A stretch of DNA of 61,127 nucleotides from Deltaproteobacteria bacterium. GTDB lineage: Bacteria; Myxococcota_A; Polyangia; Polyangiales; Ga0077539. A program made the translations under genes and the position numbers. Positions within the stretch are counted from its first letter, which is position 1, and the number at the start of each line of letters is the position of its first letter. This document shows positions 26,544 through 35,845 of the stretch, piece by piece. The stretch lies in contig JACRDB010000068.1 of assembly GCA_016218725.1 (NCBI GenBank), forward strand, positions 1-61,127, in the 5' to 3' direction. The notes under the pieces were generated by a model, which saw only the letters and a program-made list of their open reading frames with translations, searched no databases and was not told the origin of the DNA.

Positions 26544-28781
26544 ATGCGCATGGCTTCACTCCTGCTCGTGTCCCTCGGCGTGGCCTGTTCCTCCCCGGCG
26601 CCTCCCGCGGACGCTGGGATGGACCTCGGCCCCAGGGACGCGCCGGACGCCTCGGACACTGCGCTGGAGGACCGCCCCGCGGAGGACGCCGGCCCTCCGC
26701 CCGAGCCGGGCTCCACCGAGGCCCTGCTGCGCGAGGTGTGCGCCGGGCGCCCCCGGCGTGGAGCCCCCACCCGTCTCGCGTACTCCACGGCGCCGGAGAA
26801 CATCTCCGGCGGGGTGAGGGACCTGCGGCCCGGGGACCTGGAGGCCGTGCACCTGGTGCTCGAAGCGCCCCTACGGATCGAGCGCCTGCGGCTACGCTTC
26901 CGGGGCGGGGACGGCGGCCGGGTGCGGGTGAAGCTCACTGAGGACTACGGCCGCTCGAACCCCGACCCGGAGCGGGACCTCACGGCCCCGGTGGAGGTCA
27001 CCTATCGCGACGCGGAGCCCGTGGAGCTCACGCTCCCGCAGCCGGTGGAGTTGCACCCCGCGCGCCACGCGTGGGTGGTGGTCGAGCACCTCACGGAGCC
27101 CATGGGCCTCGCGGTGGCGGCCTCCCGCGGGGGGAACTACCGCTCGTACTTCCGGAGCGCGGCGCTGATCGAGCGGCTGCGGGCCATGGGGGGAGACTCC
27201 GCCACCTTCCGCTGGGTGCAGCTCGCGGGGATGAACATGACGGTCCTGGAGTACGCCGTGGAGGTGGAGGGCGAGGCCCTGTGCCCGCGGCAGGGGACCC
27301 TTTGGTTCCAGGAGGCGACGATGGCCACGGGGCTCCAGGGGACCACGCACCAGACCAGCGCCGTGGACCTGGACGACGACGGCTGGGACGACCTCGTCGG
27401 CGCGCGCACGGGCATGGACATGACGGACACCTTGCAGGCCTGGCGAAACCGCCGGGACGGGACCTTCGAGGACGTGTCCGCGCGCACGGGGCTCGGGCGG
27501 GCCCAGGGGCGCCTCGGGCTCTTCGGGGACTACGACGGCGACGGCGACTTGGACGTCTACGCGGGGGTGTACCGCGACGGCCGGGGGCCCTTCACCCCGG
27601 AGTTCCCGTCGCGCCAGTGGGTGCAGGGCCCCGACGGGACCTTCACCGAGGCCCCGGGGAGCTTCGAGCCCGCGGGGCCCACCGCCGCCGGGAGCCTCGG
27701 GGACTGCGACAACGACGGCAACCTGGACCTCTTCGTGGGCCAGTGGCTGCGGCAGTACCCCATGAACCCCGCGCCGGACTTCCTCTTCCGGGGCCTTGGT
27801 GGTGGCCGCTTCGAGAACGGCTCCGTGGCCGCGGGCCTGCCCGGTCGCCCCGACGGCAGGCCCACCTACGGGGTCACCTTCGCGGACTACGACAACGACG
27901 GCGACCGGGACGTCTTCGTGGCCAACTACGGCGGCTCCCTCAATGACCTCTGGCAGAACGACGGGCGCTGCCATTTCGTCAACGTCGGCGCGGACACCAC
28001 CGTGGATGCGGACACCCGCGGGCGCCCGGGGACCTCCTTCGGCTTCGCCCTCGGGGACTACGACAACGACGGGGACCTCGACGCGTACGAGACCAACATC
28101 GCCCACCCCCGCTACGACCAGGCCGGGCTCTTCACCGACCACCCGCGCCTCCTACGCAACACCGGGGCGCCGGACTGGCGCTTCGAGGACGTGGCCGAGG
28201 CGAGCGGGCTCCTCTACAACGAAGGCGAGATCTCCTCCGCGTGGGGAGACTACGACAACGACGGGGACCTGGACCTGTACGTGGCGTCTACGTATCCGTT
28301 CCAGTACTCCCGGCTCTACCGCCAGGAGGCCGACCACCATTTCACCGACGTGACGTACCTGGCCGGGGTGGCCACGGAGTTCAACGGCCGCGCCCTGTGG
28401 CTGGACTACGACCGCGACGGCGACCTGGACCTGGTCACCGCCCCGCAGGGCGCCTGGACCGTGCACCGGAACGACCTCCGCGGGGGCAACCACTGGCTGG
28501 AGCTCAGGCTCTCGCAGCCCGCGGGGAACACTCGCGCCCTCGGCGCCAGGGTCACCGTGAGGGACTCCCTCGGCGTCGAGCGCGTGCGCGAAATCGACGG
28601 CGGAGGCGCCACCTGGGGCACCCAGGCGTCCCCCACGGTGCATGTGGGTCTGGGCGCGACCAGCGGTCCCGTGACCGTGCGGGTGCGCTGGCCGGGCGGG
28701 GAGCGCACGGAGTACCCGGACGTGGCGCCCGACGCGCGCTACCGCATCGTCCGAGGGAGCCCGCCGCAGCGGATGGAGTGA
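26544..28781 (+). CDS. FG-GAP/VCBS-repeat lipoprotein with ASPIC/UnbV domain
   Basis: 745 residues. Short signal with lipobox GVAC (Cys15), then an Asp/Ala/Pro linker. The middle carries seven Ca-binding FG-GAP-like repeats seen as D.D.DG(D/N)LD motifs (DLDDDGWDD, DYDGDGDLD, DCDNDGNLD, then four D-Y-D type units), which build a beta-propeller. The C-terminal ~100 residues match the ASPIC/UnbV type (NHWLELRLSQPAGN ... GALGARVTV-like, VRVRWPGGERTEYPDV). The closest known architecture is the CRTAC1/UnbV group of extracellular proteins. It is probably a surface-anchored protein; its ligand is unknown. Confidence 0.9.
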   Translation: MRMASLLLVSLGVACSSPAPPADAGMDLGPRDAPDASDTALEDRPAEDAGPPPEPGSTEALLREVCAGRPRRGAPTRLAYSTAPENISGGVRDLRPGDLEAVHLVLEAPLRIERLRLRFRGGDGGRVRVKLTEDYGRSNPDPERDLTAPVEVTYRDAEPVELTLPQPVELHPARHAWVVVEHLTEPMGLAVAASRGGNYRSYFRSAALIERLRAMGGDSATFRWVQLAGMNMTVLEYAVEVEGEALCPRQGTLWFQEATMATGLQGTTHQTSAVDLDDDGWDDLVGARTGMDMTDTLQAWRNRRDGTFEDVSARTGLGRAQGRLGLFGDYDGDGDLDVYAGVYRDGRGPFTPEFPSRQWVQGPDGTFTEAPGSFEPAGPTAAGSLGDCDNDGNLDLFVGQWLRQYPMNPAPDFLFRGLGGGRFENGSVAAGLPGRPDGRPTYGVTFADYDNDGDRDVFVANYGGSLNDLWQNDGRCHFVNVGADTTVDADTRGRPGTSFGFALGDYDNDGDLDAYETNIAHPRYDQAGLFTDHPRLLRNTGAPDWRFEDVAEASGLLYNEGEISSAWGDYDNDGDLDLYVASTYPFQYSRLYRQEADHHFTDVTYLAGVATEFNGRALWLDYDRDGDLDLVTAPQGAWTVHRNDLRGGNHWLELRLSQPAGNTRALGARVTVRDSLGVERVREIDGGGATWGTQASPTVHVGLGATSGPVTVRVRWPGGERTEYPDVAPDARYRIVRGSPPQRME

Positions 28782-28831
28782 CCGTCCCGGCTATGCGCCA
28801 GCGCGTCGGCGCGGTAGCCTCGCCGCCCACG

Positions 28832-30750
28832 ATGTTCATCGAGAGCTTCCCCGTCATGGCGCGCAGCGATGCGCAGGACTCCGAGCTCCGCGCGCTGCTC
28901 GACGCGCTCGACGGCGGAGAGCAGGACGACAGGGCCGAAGAGGCCGCCGCGGCGCTCGGGGTCCACCGGTCCAAGGACGTCCCCGCGCTCCTGCGCGCGC
29001 AGCTCCGACGCGCGACGGAAGAGGTCGGCCCGACGGAGCTCACCCGCGCCCTCCGCGAGAGGCTCACGGAGGCCGAGGCCGCGGCCGAAGAGGACGCCGC
29101 GCGCGGGCTGTACTTCGCCCTCGGGGCGCGGCGCTCGCTCGTCCGGCGCATCGCCGAGGCCCTGGCCGAACGGAGGACGGAGGAAGGGTGGAGCGACCTC
29201 GCCCGCGTCGCCACGGAGCACCCCTCGGCCGTGGTCCGCGCCGCGGCCGCCGGAGCGCTGCTCGGTGTGCGAGGCGACGACGGGAGCGACGCCCGCGCCC
29301 CGACCGCGCCGAAGGAGCACCTCCAGGGCCTGGTCGCCGCGGTGGGCAACCGCGAGAACGACACCTGGAGCATCGAACTGCGGCGCTACGGCGCCGAGGC
29401 CGCGATGGTGATCGACCCGAGGACCGCCTTCGATCGCCTCGGGCGCTACCTGGTCCACGGAGCGCCTGGCGACGCCGACAACGATGGCACCGTCCGCGGG
29501 ATCGCGTCGGCGTGGTACTCGCACATGAAGCCGGGCGACGACCCGCGCTTCGCGGTCGCGCTCTGTCAGCTCCTCGACGCCGAGCTGGGAGTCCCGCTCC
29601 ATGCTAAAGGCGCGTTGAAGCGTGAGGAGACCCCCGAGGCCGTGACGGCCGCGCTCGCCGCGCTGGAGCGCGTGATCGCGGGTGAGCGCAGGGCCACACC
29701 GTACCTCTTCGAGGCCCTCGACGGGTGCCACGACCCGAGGGTGGTCCCCGCCCTCTCGCGCGCGCTTGAGAGCCCCCACCGGGACGGCGTGGTGATCGCG
29801 ATCCTGCGGGCGCTCGAGAAGCTCGACGACCCCTCGGCGCTCCCCGCGGTCGAGGCGCGGGGGGCCTCGCTCGCCGCGGGGGACAAGCGCCTGAAGTTCT
29901 TCAAGGCGGCCCTTAAATCCCTGGGGAGGCATGGCCCGACGAAGCCGAAGGCCACGAAGGCACCGAAGGAGGCGGAGCCGCGACCCGTCGCGCCAGGGCT
30001 GCCGCTGTGGTACGCCCCGCCGGCGCTGTCCGCTCCGCGCGGCGACGACGCGGACCTCGCGGCCCTGCTCGCCGCGATGCCCGCGCAGGACGCGCAGAGG
30101 AAGCTCGCGAAGCGCCGCGACCCCGCCGCCGCGGCCGCCGTCCGCGCGCGGCTGCTAGAGGCCGCCGACGGGCTCTGCGACTACACCTGGGACGAGGCGC
30201 TGGTGCAGACCCTCGCCCCAGCGATGAAGGGCAAGGCGCGCAAGGCGCACACCGCCCTCTACGGCCCGATCAACGAGCGCCTGGCCCTCGTGCGCGCGCT
30301 CGCCGTCGACGTCGCGCGGCGCTGGGACCCCGAAGGGGACGCCGCGCTCGTCGGGATGCTGGCGGGTCATCGCTACCCAGCGCTCGCGGACGAGCTCGCG
30401 CCCTCGCGAGGCTCGCCGACCCCGCGTGCGTCGACGCGATCGGAGAGGCGATGGCGCCGTTGATGGATCACGGCGTCGCCCTCGAGTGGGCGGTGCGCGC
30501 GCTGGTGTCCCTCGGTGACCCGCGGGGGGCCGAGCACATCCTGAGGGTGCTGGAGAACCCCAAGGTGACGGTGTGGTTCGGCGAGGCGGTCGAGGCGCTG
30601 CGGAGGCTGGGCGGGCCGCAGCACCTCGAGCGGGTGCGGGCGCTCCAGAGGTCCCTGCACGAAGGCAAGGGCTCCTATCGAGACCCCGCCGCGCTCGATG
30701 CGATCCTTCGGGAGTGGACCCAGGCGCTCCGTAGCCGTCCCCCGGCCTGA
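28832..30750 (+). pseudogene. HEAT-like repeat protein, single frameshift near 30405
   Basis: From ATG 28832 (MFIESFPVMARS) the frame encodes about 520 residues of helical HEAT-like repeats (PSAVVRAAAAGALLG, DPRVVPALSRALESPHRDG). It then turns into non-protein-like sequence and stops at 30463. The next frame resumes the same repeat pattern directly (ALARLADPACVDAIGEAM ... SLGDPRGAEHILRVLENP) and ends at 30750. Restoring one G in gcgccc at about 30399-30404 would join them into about 640 residues. Either the gene is broken or the sequence lacks a base. HEAT arrays usually act as protein scaffolds; the specific role is unknown. A shorter start at 28856 (MARSDAQD) is possible. Confidence 0.7.
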
Positions 30751-30805
30751 CCCCGGGCGGCGCGGGGCACGCAACCTCCGTCCCTCTCCGCGCGACAACC
30801 GCCCC

Positions 30806-31663
30806 ATGGACATGCTCCGCCCGGCGCTGGTCGCCCTCTACCTCCTCCTCGGCTGCGCCTCGCACCCCCTCCAGCGCGAGGCCGCGGCCCTCAACTCCCG
30901 CGGCGCGAGGCTCCTCTCCGAGGGGCAGCTCGCCGACGCCGAGGCGTCGCTGCGCCTGGCGGTGGAGTACAACCCGCGCTACGCCGAGCCGTACAACAAC
31001 CTCGGGCTGGTGCTCCTGGCCCGCGCCGAGCCTGGCCTCGCCGAGCCCTTCCTCCTGCGGGCGGTGAGGCTCAACCCGGACTTCGCCGAGGCCTGGAACA
31101 ACCTCGGGGTGGCCCGCCTCCGGGCGCTCCCGAGGGACGCCCCCCTGGAGGCCCAGGAGCCCGCCGTGGAGGCCTTCCGCGAGGCCCTGTCCATCAACCC
31201 CGGGCTCCTCGACGCGAGGATCAACCTCACGCGCAGGCTCCTCGCCCGCAGGGACCCCGAGGCCCTGGAGCAGGCCCGCCGCGCCGACCAGCTCTCCGAG
31301 GGCCGCGACGAGGCCTCGCTCACTGCCCTCCTGCGCGCCGAGGCCGCGCTCCAGGCGAGCCTCACCGACGAGGCCCTGGGCGCCGTTGCCAGGGTCCTGG
31401 AGCGCGAGCCAGGGTCCCCCGAGGCGAGGCTCCTGGGGGCGCGGGTGGCCCTGGCCCGGGGGCGCCCGGGGGAGGCCCTGGCCGCCCTGGACGGACTCAC
31501 CGAGGGTCCCCTGGCGCAGGACGCCCGGGCCTGGAGGGCCCTCACGCTCCTGGCCGTGGACGACGTCGCCGGGGCGCGGGTGGCCCTTGGGGCCCTGGGC
31601 CCCGATGGGGCGGGGCACCCCGTGGCGCGCTACGTCCGCGAGGCCCTGGCGTCGCGCCCGTAA
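30806..31663 (+). CDS. TPR lipoprotein
   Basis: 285 residues from ATG 30806 (MDMLRPALVALYLLLGC). Lipobox LLGC gives an N-terminal lipid anchor. The mature part is a row of TPR units with the usual small and aromatic positions (AEPYNNLGLVLLARAEPGLA, AEAWNNLGVARL, PEARLLGARVALARGRPGEA). It resembles PilF/Tgl-type pilotin lipoproteins only in being a TPR lipoprotein; no pilus gene is nearby, so no such role is claimed. It is convergent with the alpha/beta hydrolase gene, whose end is 4 bp away. Confidence 0.85.
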   Translation: MDMLRPALVALYLLLGCASHPLQREAAALNSRGARLLSEGQLADAEASLRLAVEYNPRYAEPYNNLGLVLLARAEPGLAEPFLLRAVRLNPDFAEAWNNLGVARLRALPRDAPLEAQEPAVEAFREALSINPGLLDARINLTRRLLARRDPEALEQARRADQLSEGRDEASLTALLRAEAALQASLTDEALGAVARVLEREPGSPEARLLGARVALARGRPGEALAALDGLTEGPLAQDARAWRALTLLAVDDVAGARVALGALGPDGAGHPVARYVREALASRP

Positions 31664-31667
31664 GGGT

Positions 31668-33392
31668 CTACGGCGTGGGGGTGACGGTCCCGCGGGTGTT
31701 CCCGACGGCGAAGGCCAGCACCGCGCCCGGGACCGGGTTCTCGGGGAAATCGTCCGCGGTGGTGATGTCCAGGTGGGTCAGCCGCGGGACATGGAGCGAG
31801 CGGAAGCCGTTCTCGTCGGAGCGGGTGGCGCCGGCGCGGGGGCGGCCCGCGCCCACCGCCGGGGCGAGGCGGCCACGCACGACATCGAAGGCCGAGGCCC
31901 GTCCCACCAGCGCCGCGGAGATGCCAAGGACGGGCACGTCCGTCTCGCCGCCGTGGCTGGCCCGGAGGCCCTCGCGCCAGGGCCACGAGCCCTCGCGGTT
32001 GCGCAGGTCCCCGACGGCCGTGACGTCCAGCACGAGGCGCGTGGGGAAATACCACTCGCCGAAGTTCGTAGGCGTGGCCGCCCAGGCCCTGGCGCCGTTG
32101 GCGATGGAGGTGAACTCCCGGGGGCTCGCCGCGGGCGCGTCGCTCCAGGTGTAGCGCTCCGTGCGGCTGCTGGGCACGGAGACCATTTCCATCGGGGCGA
32201 AGGGGTTCGGGCGCAGCGCCAGGGGGCCTCCCTGCGGGGCCCCGAGGCTCATCCGGGCGAAGGCCAGCGGGCACGAGGTGTCATCGAAGGCGATCCCGAA
32301 GGCCGCGGCGTTGGACAACGGCGGCGGGGACGCGCCGAGGAGGAGGGACAGGAGCCGGTCGCGGGAGGCGTCCTGGGTGAACGCCCCGGGGTCCCGGAGG
32401 GCGCGCCTCGCGGAAATCTCCGACAGGGCCTGGACGGCCACCCCGAGCACCGGGAGGGCTACGAAATACGGCCCCTGCGCGCGGAGGGTGGTCACCGCGG
32501 GGAGGCCGAAGCCCCCGATGCCGGGGCTCCCGGCGGTGAGGTACTGCGCCTCGGTGATGGCGCTCCCGCCGAGGACGCCGTCGAGGAGCACCAGGCCCGC
32601 GATGGAGCGGTACCCCGCGACGCCGTCGAAATCCCAGGCGGCGTAGGCCTCTACGATGCTCGCGCCGAGGGAGTGCCCGACGAGCACCACGTGGTCCCTG
32701 GGGTCGGGCACCCGGTCGATGACGGCCTTCAGGTCCCCGAGGGTGACCGCCAGGCCCCACTCACTCAAGGGCGAGAGGTCCCGGTCCGAGGCGTCGCGAA
32801 AGCCCGAAAACCCCTGCCCCCCCAGCGTGAGGGATTCGTTGAAATAGTAGTCCGCGGCGAGCTCCGGGTCGCTCATGGCGTCCGCGGCGTCCATGCCCCG
32901 GAGGTCCTCCAGGAGGTTGGCGCGGCGGTCGATGGCCCACACCTCCACGGGGGCGTCCGTGGCGGCGCTGCGGGCCACCAGGGCGCGCGCCAGGGGGTCG
33001 AAGCCCGCGGCGCCTCCGAGGAAGCCCGGCATGGCCACGACCACCGCGCGGGCGGGCCGCGGGGGCGTCGCGTCCACGCGGTAGCGCAGCACCAGGGCGG
33101 TGCTCTGGGCCATGGGCGTGGCCATGGAGGTCGTGGGGTTCGGGGGCGGGGTCACCCCCGGGAGCCGGAGGTACTCCCTGGCCACGCCGTCGAACACCCG
33201 CCGCGAGGGCGGGGCCTGCACCGGGAGATCCCTCACCGGCGGCGCCGTGGGCGCGGCGTCCCCCGGGGCGTCCCCGGACGCGTCCGTCCTGCCCGCGTCG
33301 CCGGGGGTGTTGCCAGGGGCGCAGCCGGTGGAGCCCGCGCAGGCCAGGGCGCCGAGGAGGAGCGAGACCCCGAAGGCCGGGCGCAGCGTCAT
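31668..33392 (-). CDS. Alpha/beta-hydrolase-fold lipoprotein
   Basis: 574 residues from ATG 33392 (MTLRPAFGVSLLLGALAC). A lipobox is present (ALAC or STGC at Cys18/24), then a Gly/Asp/Ala linker. The hydrolase core has VVVAMPGFLGGAAGFDPLA (oxyanion strand), the nucleophile elbow GHSLGAS (Ser241) and a likely catalytic His in RLTHLDITT near the C-terminus. The acid residue is not certain. It could be an esterase or lipase acting outside the inner membrane; substrate unknown. It is divergent from the acyl-CoA dehydrogenase gene with only 55 bp between starts. The open frame continues upstream through that gene, but only as antisense. Confidence 0.85.
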   Translation of the reverse strand: MTLRPAFGVSLLLGALACAGSTGCAPGNTPGDAGRTDASGDAPGDAAPTAPPVRDLPVQAPPSRRVFDGVAREYLRLPGVTPPPNPTTSMATPMAQSTALVLRYRVDATPPRPARAVVVAMPGFLGGAAGFDPLARALVARSAATDAPVEVWAIDRRANLLEDLRGMDAADAMSDPELAADYYFNESLTLGGQGFSGFRDASDRDLSPLSEWGLAVTLGDLKAVIDRVPDPRDHVVLVGHSLGASIVEAYAAWDFDGVAGYRSIAGLVLLDGVLGGSAITEAQYLTAGSPGIGGFGLPAVTTLRAQGPYFVALPVLGVAVQALSEISARRALRDPGAFTQDASRDRLLSLLLGASPPPLSNAAAFGIAFDDTSCPLAFARMSLGAPQGGPLALRPNPFAPMEMVSVPSSRTERYTWSDAPAASPREFTSIANGARAWAATPTNFGEWYFPTRLVLDVTAVGDLRNREGSWPWREGLRASHGGETDVPVLGISAALVGRASAFDVVRGRLAPAVGAGRPRAGATRSDENGFRSLHVPRLTHLDITTADDFPENPVPGAVLAFAVGNTRGTVTPTP

Positions 33393-33447
33393 CGCGCGGA
33401 CATGCCACACCCGGGGGCGCGGTGGAAGTGTTACGGTCTCGGGCGTC

Positions 33448-34674
33448 ATGGCGATCGAGTTTGAGCTCACGGCACAGCAGCAGGCGCTCCTGGAGATGGC
33501 CCGCTCGCTGGCGAGGGACGTCCTGCGGCCGATCTCCCTGGAGGCCGACCGGAAGAAGTGCTTCCCCGAGGAGCTGCTCTTGAACCTCCAGCGCTTCGGG
33601 GTGGGCGCGGGAGGCAGCACCCTGCGCGGGGTCACGGGCGGCGAGGAGCCCTCCGAGCGGGACCCGAAGAGGCCCCGGCACACGCACCGCACGGCGGTCG
33701 TGGGGGCCGAGGAGCTCGCCTGGGGCGACGCGGCGCTGCCCCTGTCCCTCCCGGGGCCGGGCCTCGGGGGGCCGCCGATGCAGTCCCACGGGACCCCCGC
33801 GCAGCGGGAGCGGTTCTTCGCGCCCTTCAAGCGCGAGGGGGAGCTGCACTGGGGGGCCTACGGGCTGACGGAGCCCGGCGCCGGGAGCGACGTGTCGGGC
33901 ATCGCCACCACGTGCCGCAGGGACGGGGACCACTGGGTGCTCAACGGCCGCAAGTGCTTCATCACCAACGGGGCGCGCGCCGACTGGGTGGTGATCTTCG
34001 CCACCGTGGACCGCTCGCTGGGCCGCGCGGGGCACCGGGCCTTCGTGGTGGAGAAGGGCACCCCGGGCTTCTCCGTGGGCCGCATCGAGGACAAGCTGGG
34101 CCTGCGCGCCAGCGAGACCGCGGAGCTGGTCCTGGACGACTGCCGCGTGCCCGCGGAGAACCTCCTCGGGGGAGAGGCCCGCTACGAGGGCTCCAGCGAG
34201 GGCTTCCTGGCGGCCATGAAGACCTTCGACGCCACGCGCCCGTTGGTGGGCGCCATGGCCATCGGGATCGGCCGGGCCTCCTACGAGCGCGCGCGGGACC
34301 TGTTGAAGGCCCGGTACGTGCTCTCCCGCCCGGTGCCGCGCTACGGCGCGCTGCGGGCGAAGCTGGCGGAGATGAAGGCCCGGCTGGACGCCGCCCGGAT
34401 GCTCGTCTGGCGCGCGGCGTGGATGGCGGACCTGGGGCTACCTAACGCCCGCGAGGCCAGCATGGCCAAGGCCGCCGGGGGCGGGGCGGCGGTCCAGGTC
34501 TGCGCGGACGCCATCGAGCTCGTAGGGGCCGACGGCTGCGCCACCGAGGGCGACGACGCCTTCCTGGAGAAGTGGTTCCGGGACATCAAGGTGTACGACA
34601 TCTTCGAGGGCACCGGCCACATCCAGCGCATTGTCATCGCGCGGCGGCTGCTCCCGGGCCTGCGCGCGTTCTAA
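33448..34674 (+). CDS. Acyl-CoA dehydrogenase
   Basis: 408 residues, FAD-dependent flavoprotein of fatty-acid or branched-chain acyl-CoA oxidation. The N-terminal helical domain begins FELTAQQQALLEMARSLAR. The FAD/substrate block is YGLTEPGAGSDVSGIAT, then WVLNGRKCFITNGARADW. The catalytic base is Glu387 in YDIFEGTGHIQRIVIARRLL. Residues ~50-75 (rich in Arg, Pro, Glu) differ from the usual IPEEYGG loop. The start ATG 33448 places the family's first helix at the N-terminus. No other beta-oxidation gene is adjacent. Confidence 0.93.
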   Translation: MAIEFELTAQQQALLEMARSLARDVLRPISLEADRKKCFPEELLLNLQRFGVGAGGSTLRGVTGGEEPSERDPKRPRHTHRTAVVGAEELAWGDAALPLSLPGPGLGGPPMQSHGTPAQRERFFAPFKREGELHWGAYGLTEPGAGSDVSGIATTCRRDGDHWVLNGRKCFITNGARADWVVIFATVDRSLGRAGHRAFVVEKGTPGFSVGRIEDKLGLRASETAELVLDDCRVPAENLLGGEARYEGSSEGFLAAMKTFDATRPLVGAMAIGIGRASYERARDLLKARYVLSRPVPRYGALRAKLAEMKARLDAARMLVWRAAWMADLGLPNAREASMAKAAGGGAAVQVCADAIELVGADGCATEGDDAFLEKWFRDIKVYDIFEGTGHIQRIVIARRLLPGLRAF

Positions 34675-34681
34675 ACCGCGT

Positions 34682-35845
34682 CTACGCGACCTCTAGCACC
34701 AGCCTGGTGATCTCCGCGAAGGTGCCCAGGCGCATCGGAGGGCCCCAGTAGCCCGTCCCCTGGCTCACATAGACGTGCGTGCCCTTGTGGCGGTGGAGCC
34801 CCTTCACGAAGGGCTGGTCGAGCCCCACCAGCAGCGTCCAGGGCCAGAGCTGGCCGCCGTGGGTGTGCCCCGAGAGCACCAGGGAGACCCCGTGCTCCGC
34901 GGCCTCCAGCGCCGCCTTGGGCTGGTGCGCCAGGAGCACCACGGGGCGCGACGGGTCCCGGCCCTCCAGCGCCCGAGGCAGGTCCGGCCCGTGGCCCCGG
35001 CCGAAGCGCCCCGCGGACCAGTCGTCCACGCCGGCGATGTCCAGGAGCGCGCCGGGCTCCCCCACGGTCACCCGCTCGTTGCGCAGGACCCTCACGCCCA
35101 GGCGCCGGAGCTCCGCGATCCAGGCGTCCGCGCCGGAGTAGTACTCGTGGTTGCCCGTGACGAAGTACACCCCGTAGCGGGCCCGCAGGTCCCTCAGGGG
35201 CTCGACGTGGGCGCGGAGTTCCTCCACCGGGCCGTCCACCAGGTCCCCGGTGATGGCCACCAGGTCGGGCTCCAGCGCGTTGGTGCGCCGCACCATCTCC
35301 GCGATGAAGGCCCGGCCGATGGTGGGCCCTACGTGAATGTCCGTGAGCTGCACGATCTTGAGCCCCGCCAGCGCCGCCGGGAGGCCCTCCACGGGGATCG
35401 TCACCGGCAGCACCGCCAGGCGTTGCAGGGCCGTGCGCACGCCCACCGCCGCGGCCAGGCCGCTGCCTCCGCCCACCACCGCGGCCACGACCCTCGCCAC
35501 GAAGAGCCTCCGGGACGGGTCCTCGCCGCCGGGGAGGTGCTGCGCCGCCCAGCGCAGGAGGTCCCCGGCCCCGACGCCCACCAGGAGCAGGAAGGCAAGG
35601 CCCATCCAGAGGTACATCACCCAGGCCCAGCTCGTGGTGAGGGCCCGAGGGAGCGCCCGGGACGCGAGGAAATACAACGGCATCGCCAGGGCCATCCCCC
35701 AGAAGCCCACGGCCCCGAGGCGGGCCCAGGGCCCGGGCCAGGCCGGGTCCCGGAGCAGCCTCGCCCAGAGGTAGTAGTGTCCACCGGCCACCAGGGCGGT
35801 AAACACCCCAAGGAACACCAGCAGCGAAGCGATCCGAGCGCTCAT
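34682..35845 (-). CDS. Membrane metallophosphoesterase
   Basis: 387 residues from ATG 35845 (MSARIASLLVFLGV). Four hydrophobic segments occupy about 1-155. They are followed by a calcineurin-like phosphoesterase domain with the full metal set: QLTDIHVG (D.H), ITGDLVDG (GD), VTGNHEYYSG (GNHE), LLAHQP and SGHTHGGQ (GHTH). This is the YkuE/YaeI-like architecture, which in known cases acts on phospholipid or lipid-linked phosphoesters at the membrane. The second such gene is at 57315-58526. The start shares two bases with the divergent nuclease start (CATG), which leaves no room for separate promoters. Confidence 0.9.
   Translation of the reverse strand: MSARIASLLVFLGVFTALVAGGHYYLWARLLRDPAWPGPWARLGAVGFWGMALAMPLYFLASRALPRALTTSWAWVMYLWMGLAFLLLVGVGAGDLLRWAAQHLPGGEDPSRRLFVARVVAAVVGGGSGLAAAVGVRTALQRLAVLPVTIPVEGLPAALAGLKIVQLTDIHVGPTIGRAFIAEMVRRTNALEPDLVAITGDLVDGPVEELRAHVEPLRDLRARYGVYFVTGNHEYYSGADAWIAELRRLGVRVLRNERVTVGEPGALLDIAGVDDWSAGRFGRGHGPDLPRALEGRDPSRPVVLLAHQPKAALEAAEHGVSLVLSGHTHGGQLWPWTLLVGLDQPFVKGLHRHKGTHVYVSQGTGYWGPPMRLGTFAEITRLVLEVA

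Noticed and set aside
30806..31663. PilF/Tgl pilotin
   Set aside because: Only the general TPR-lipoprotein form agrees; no pilus gene is near.
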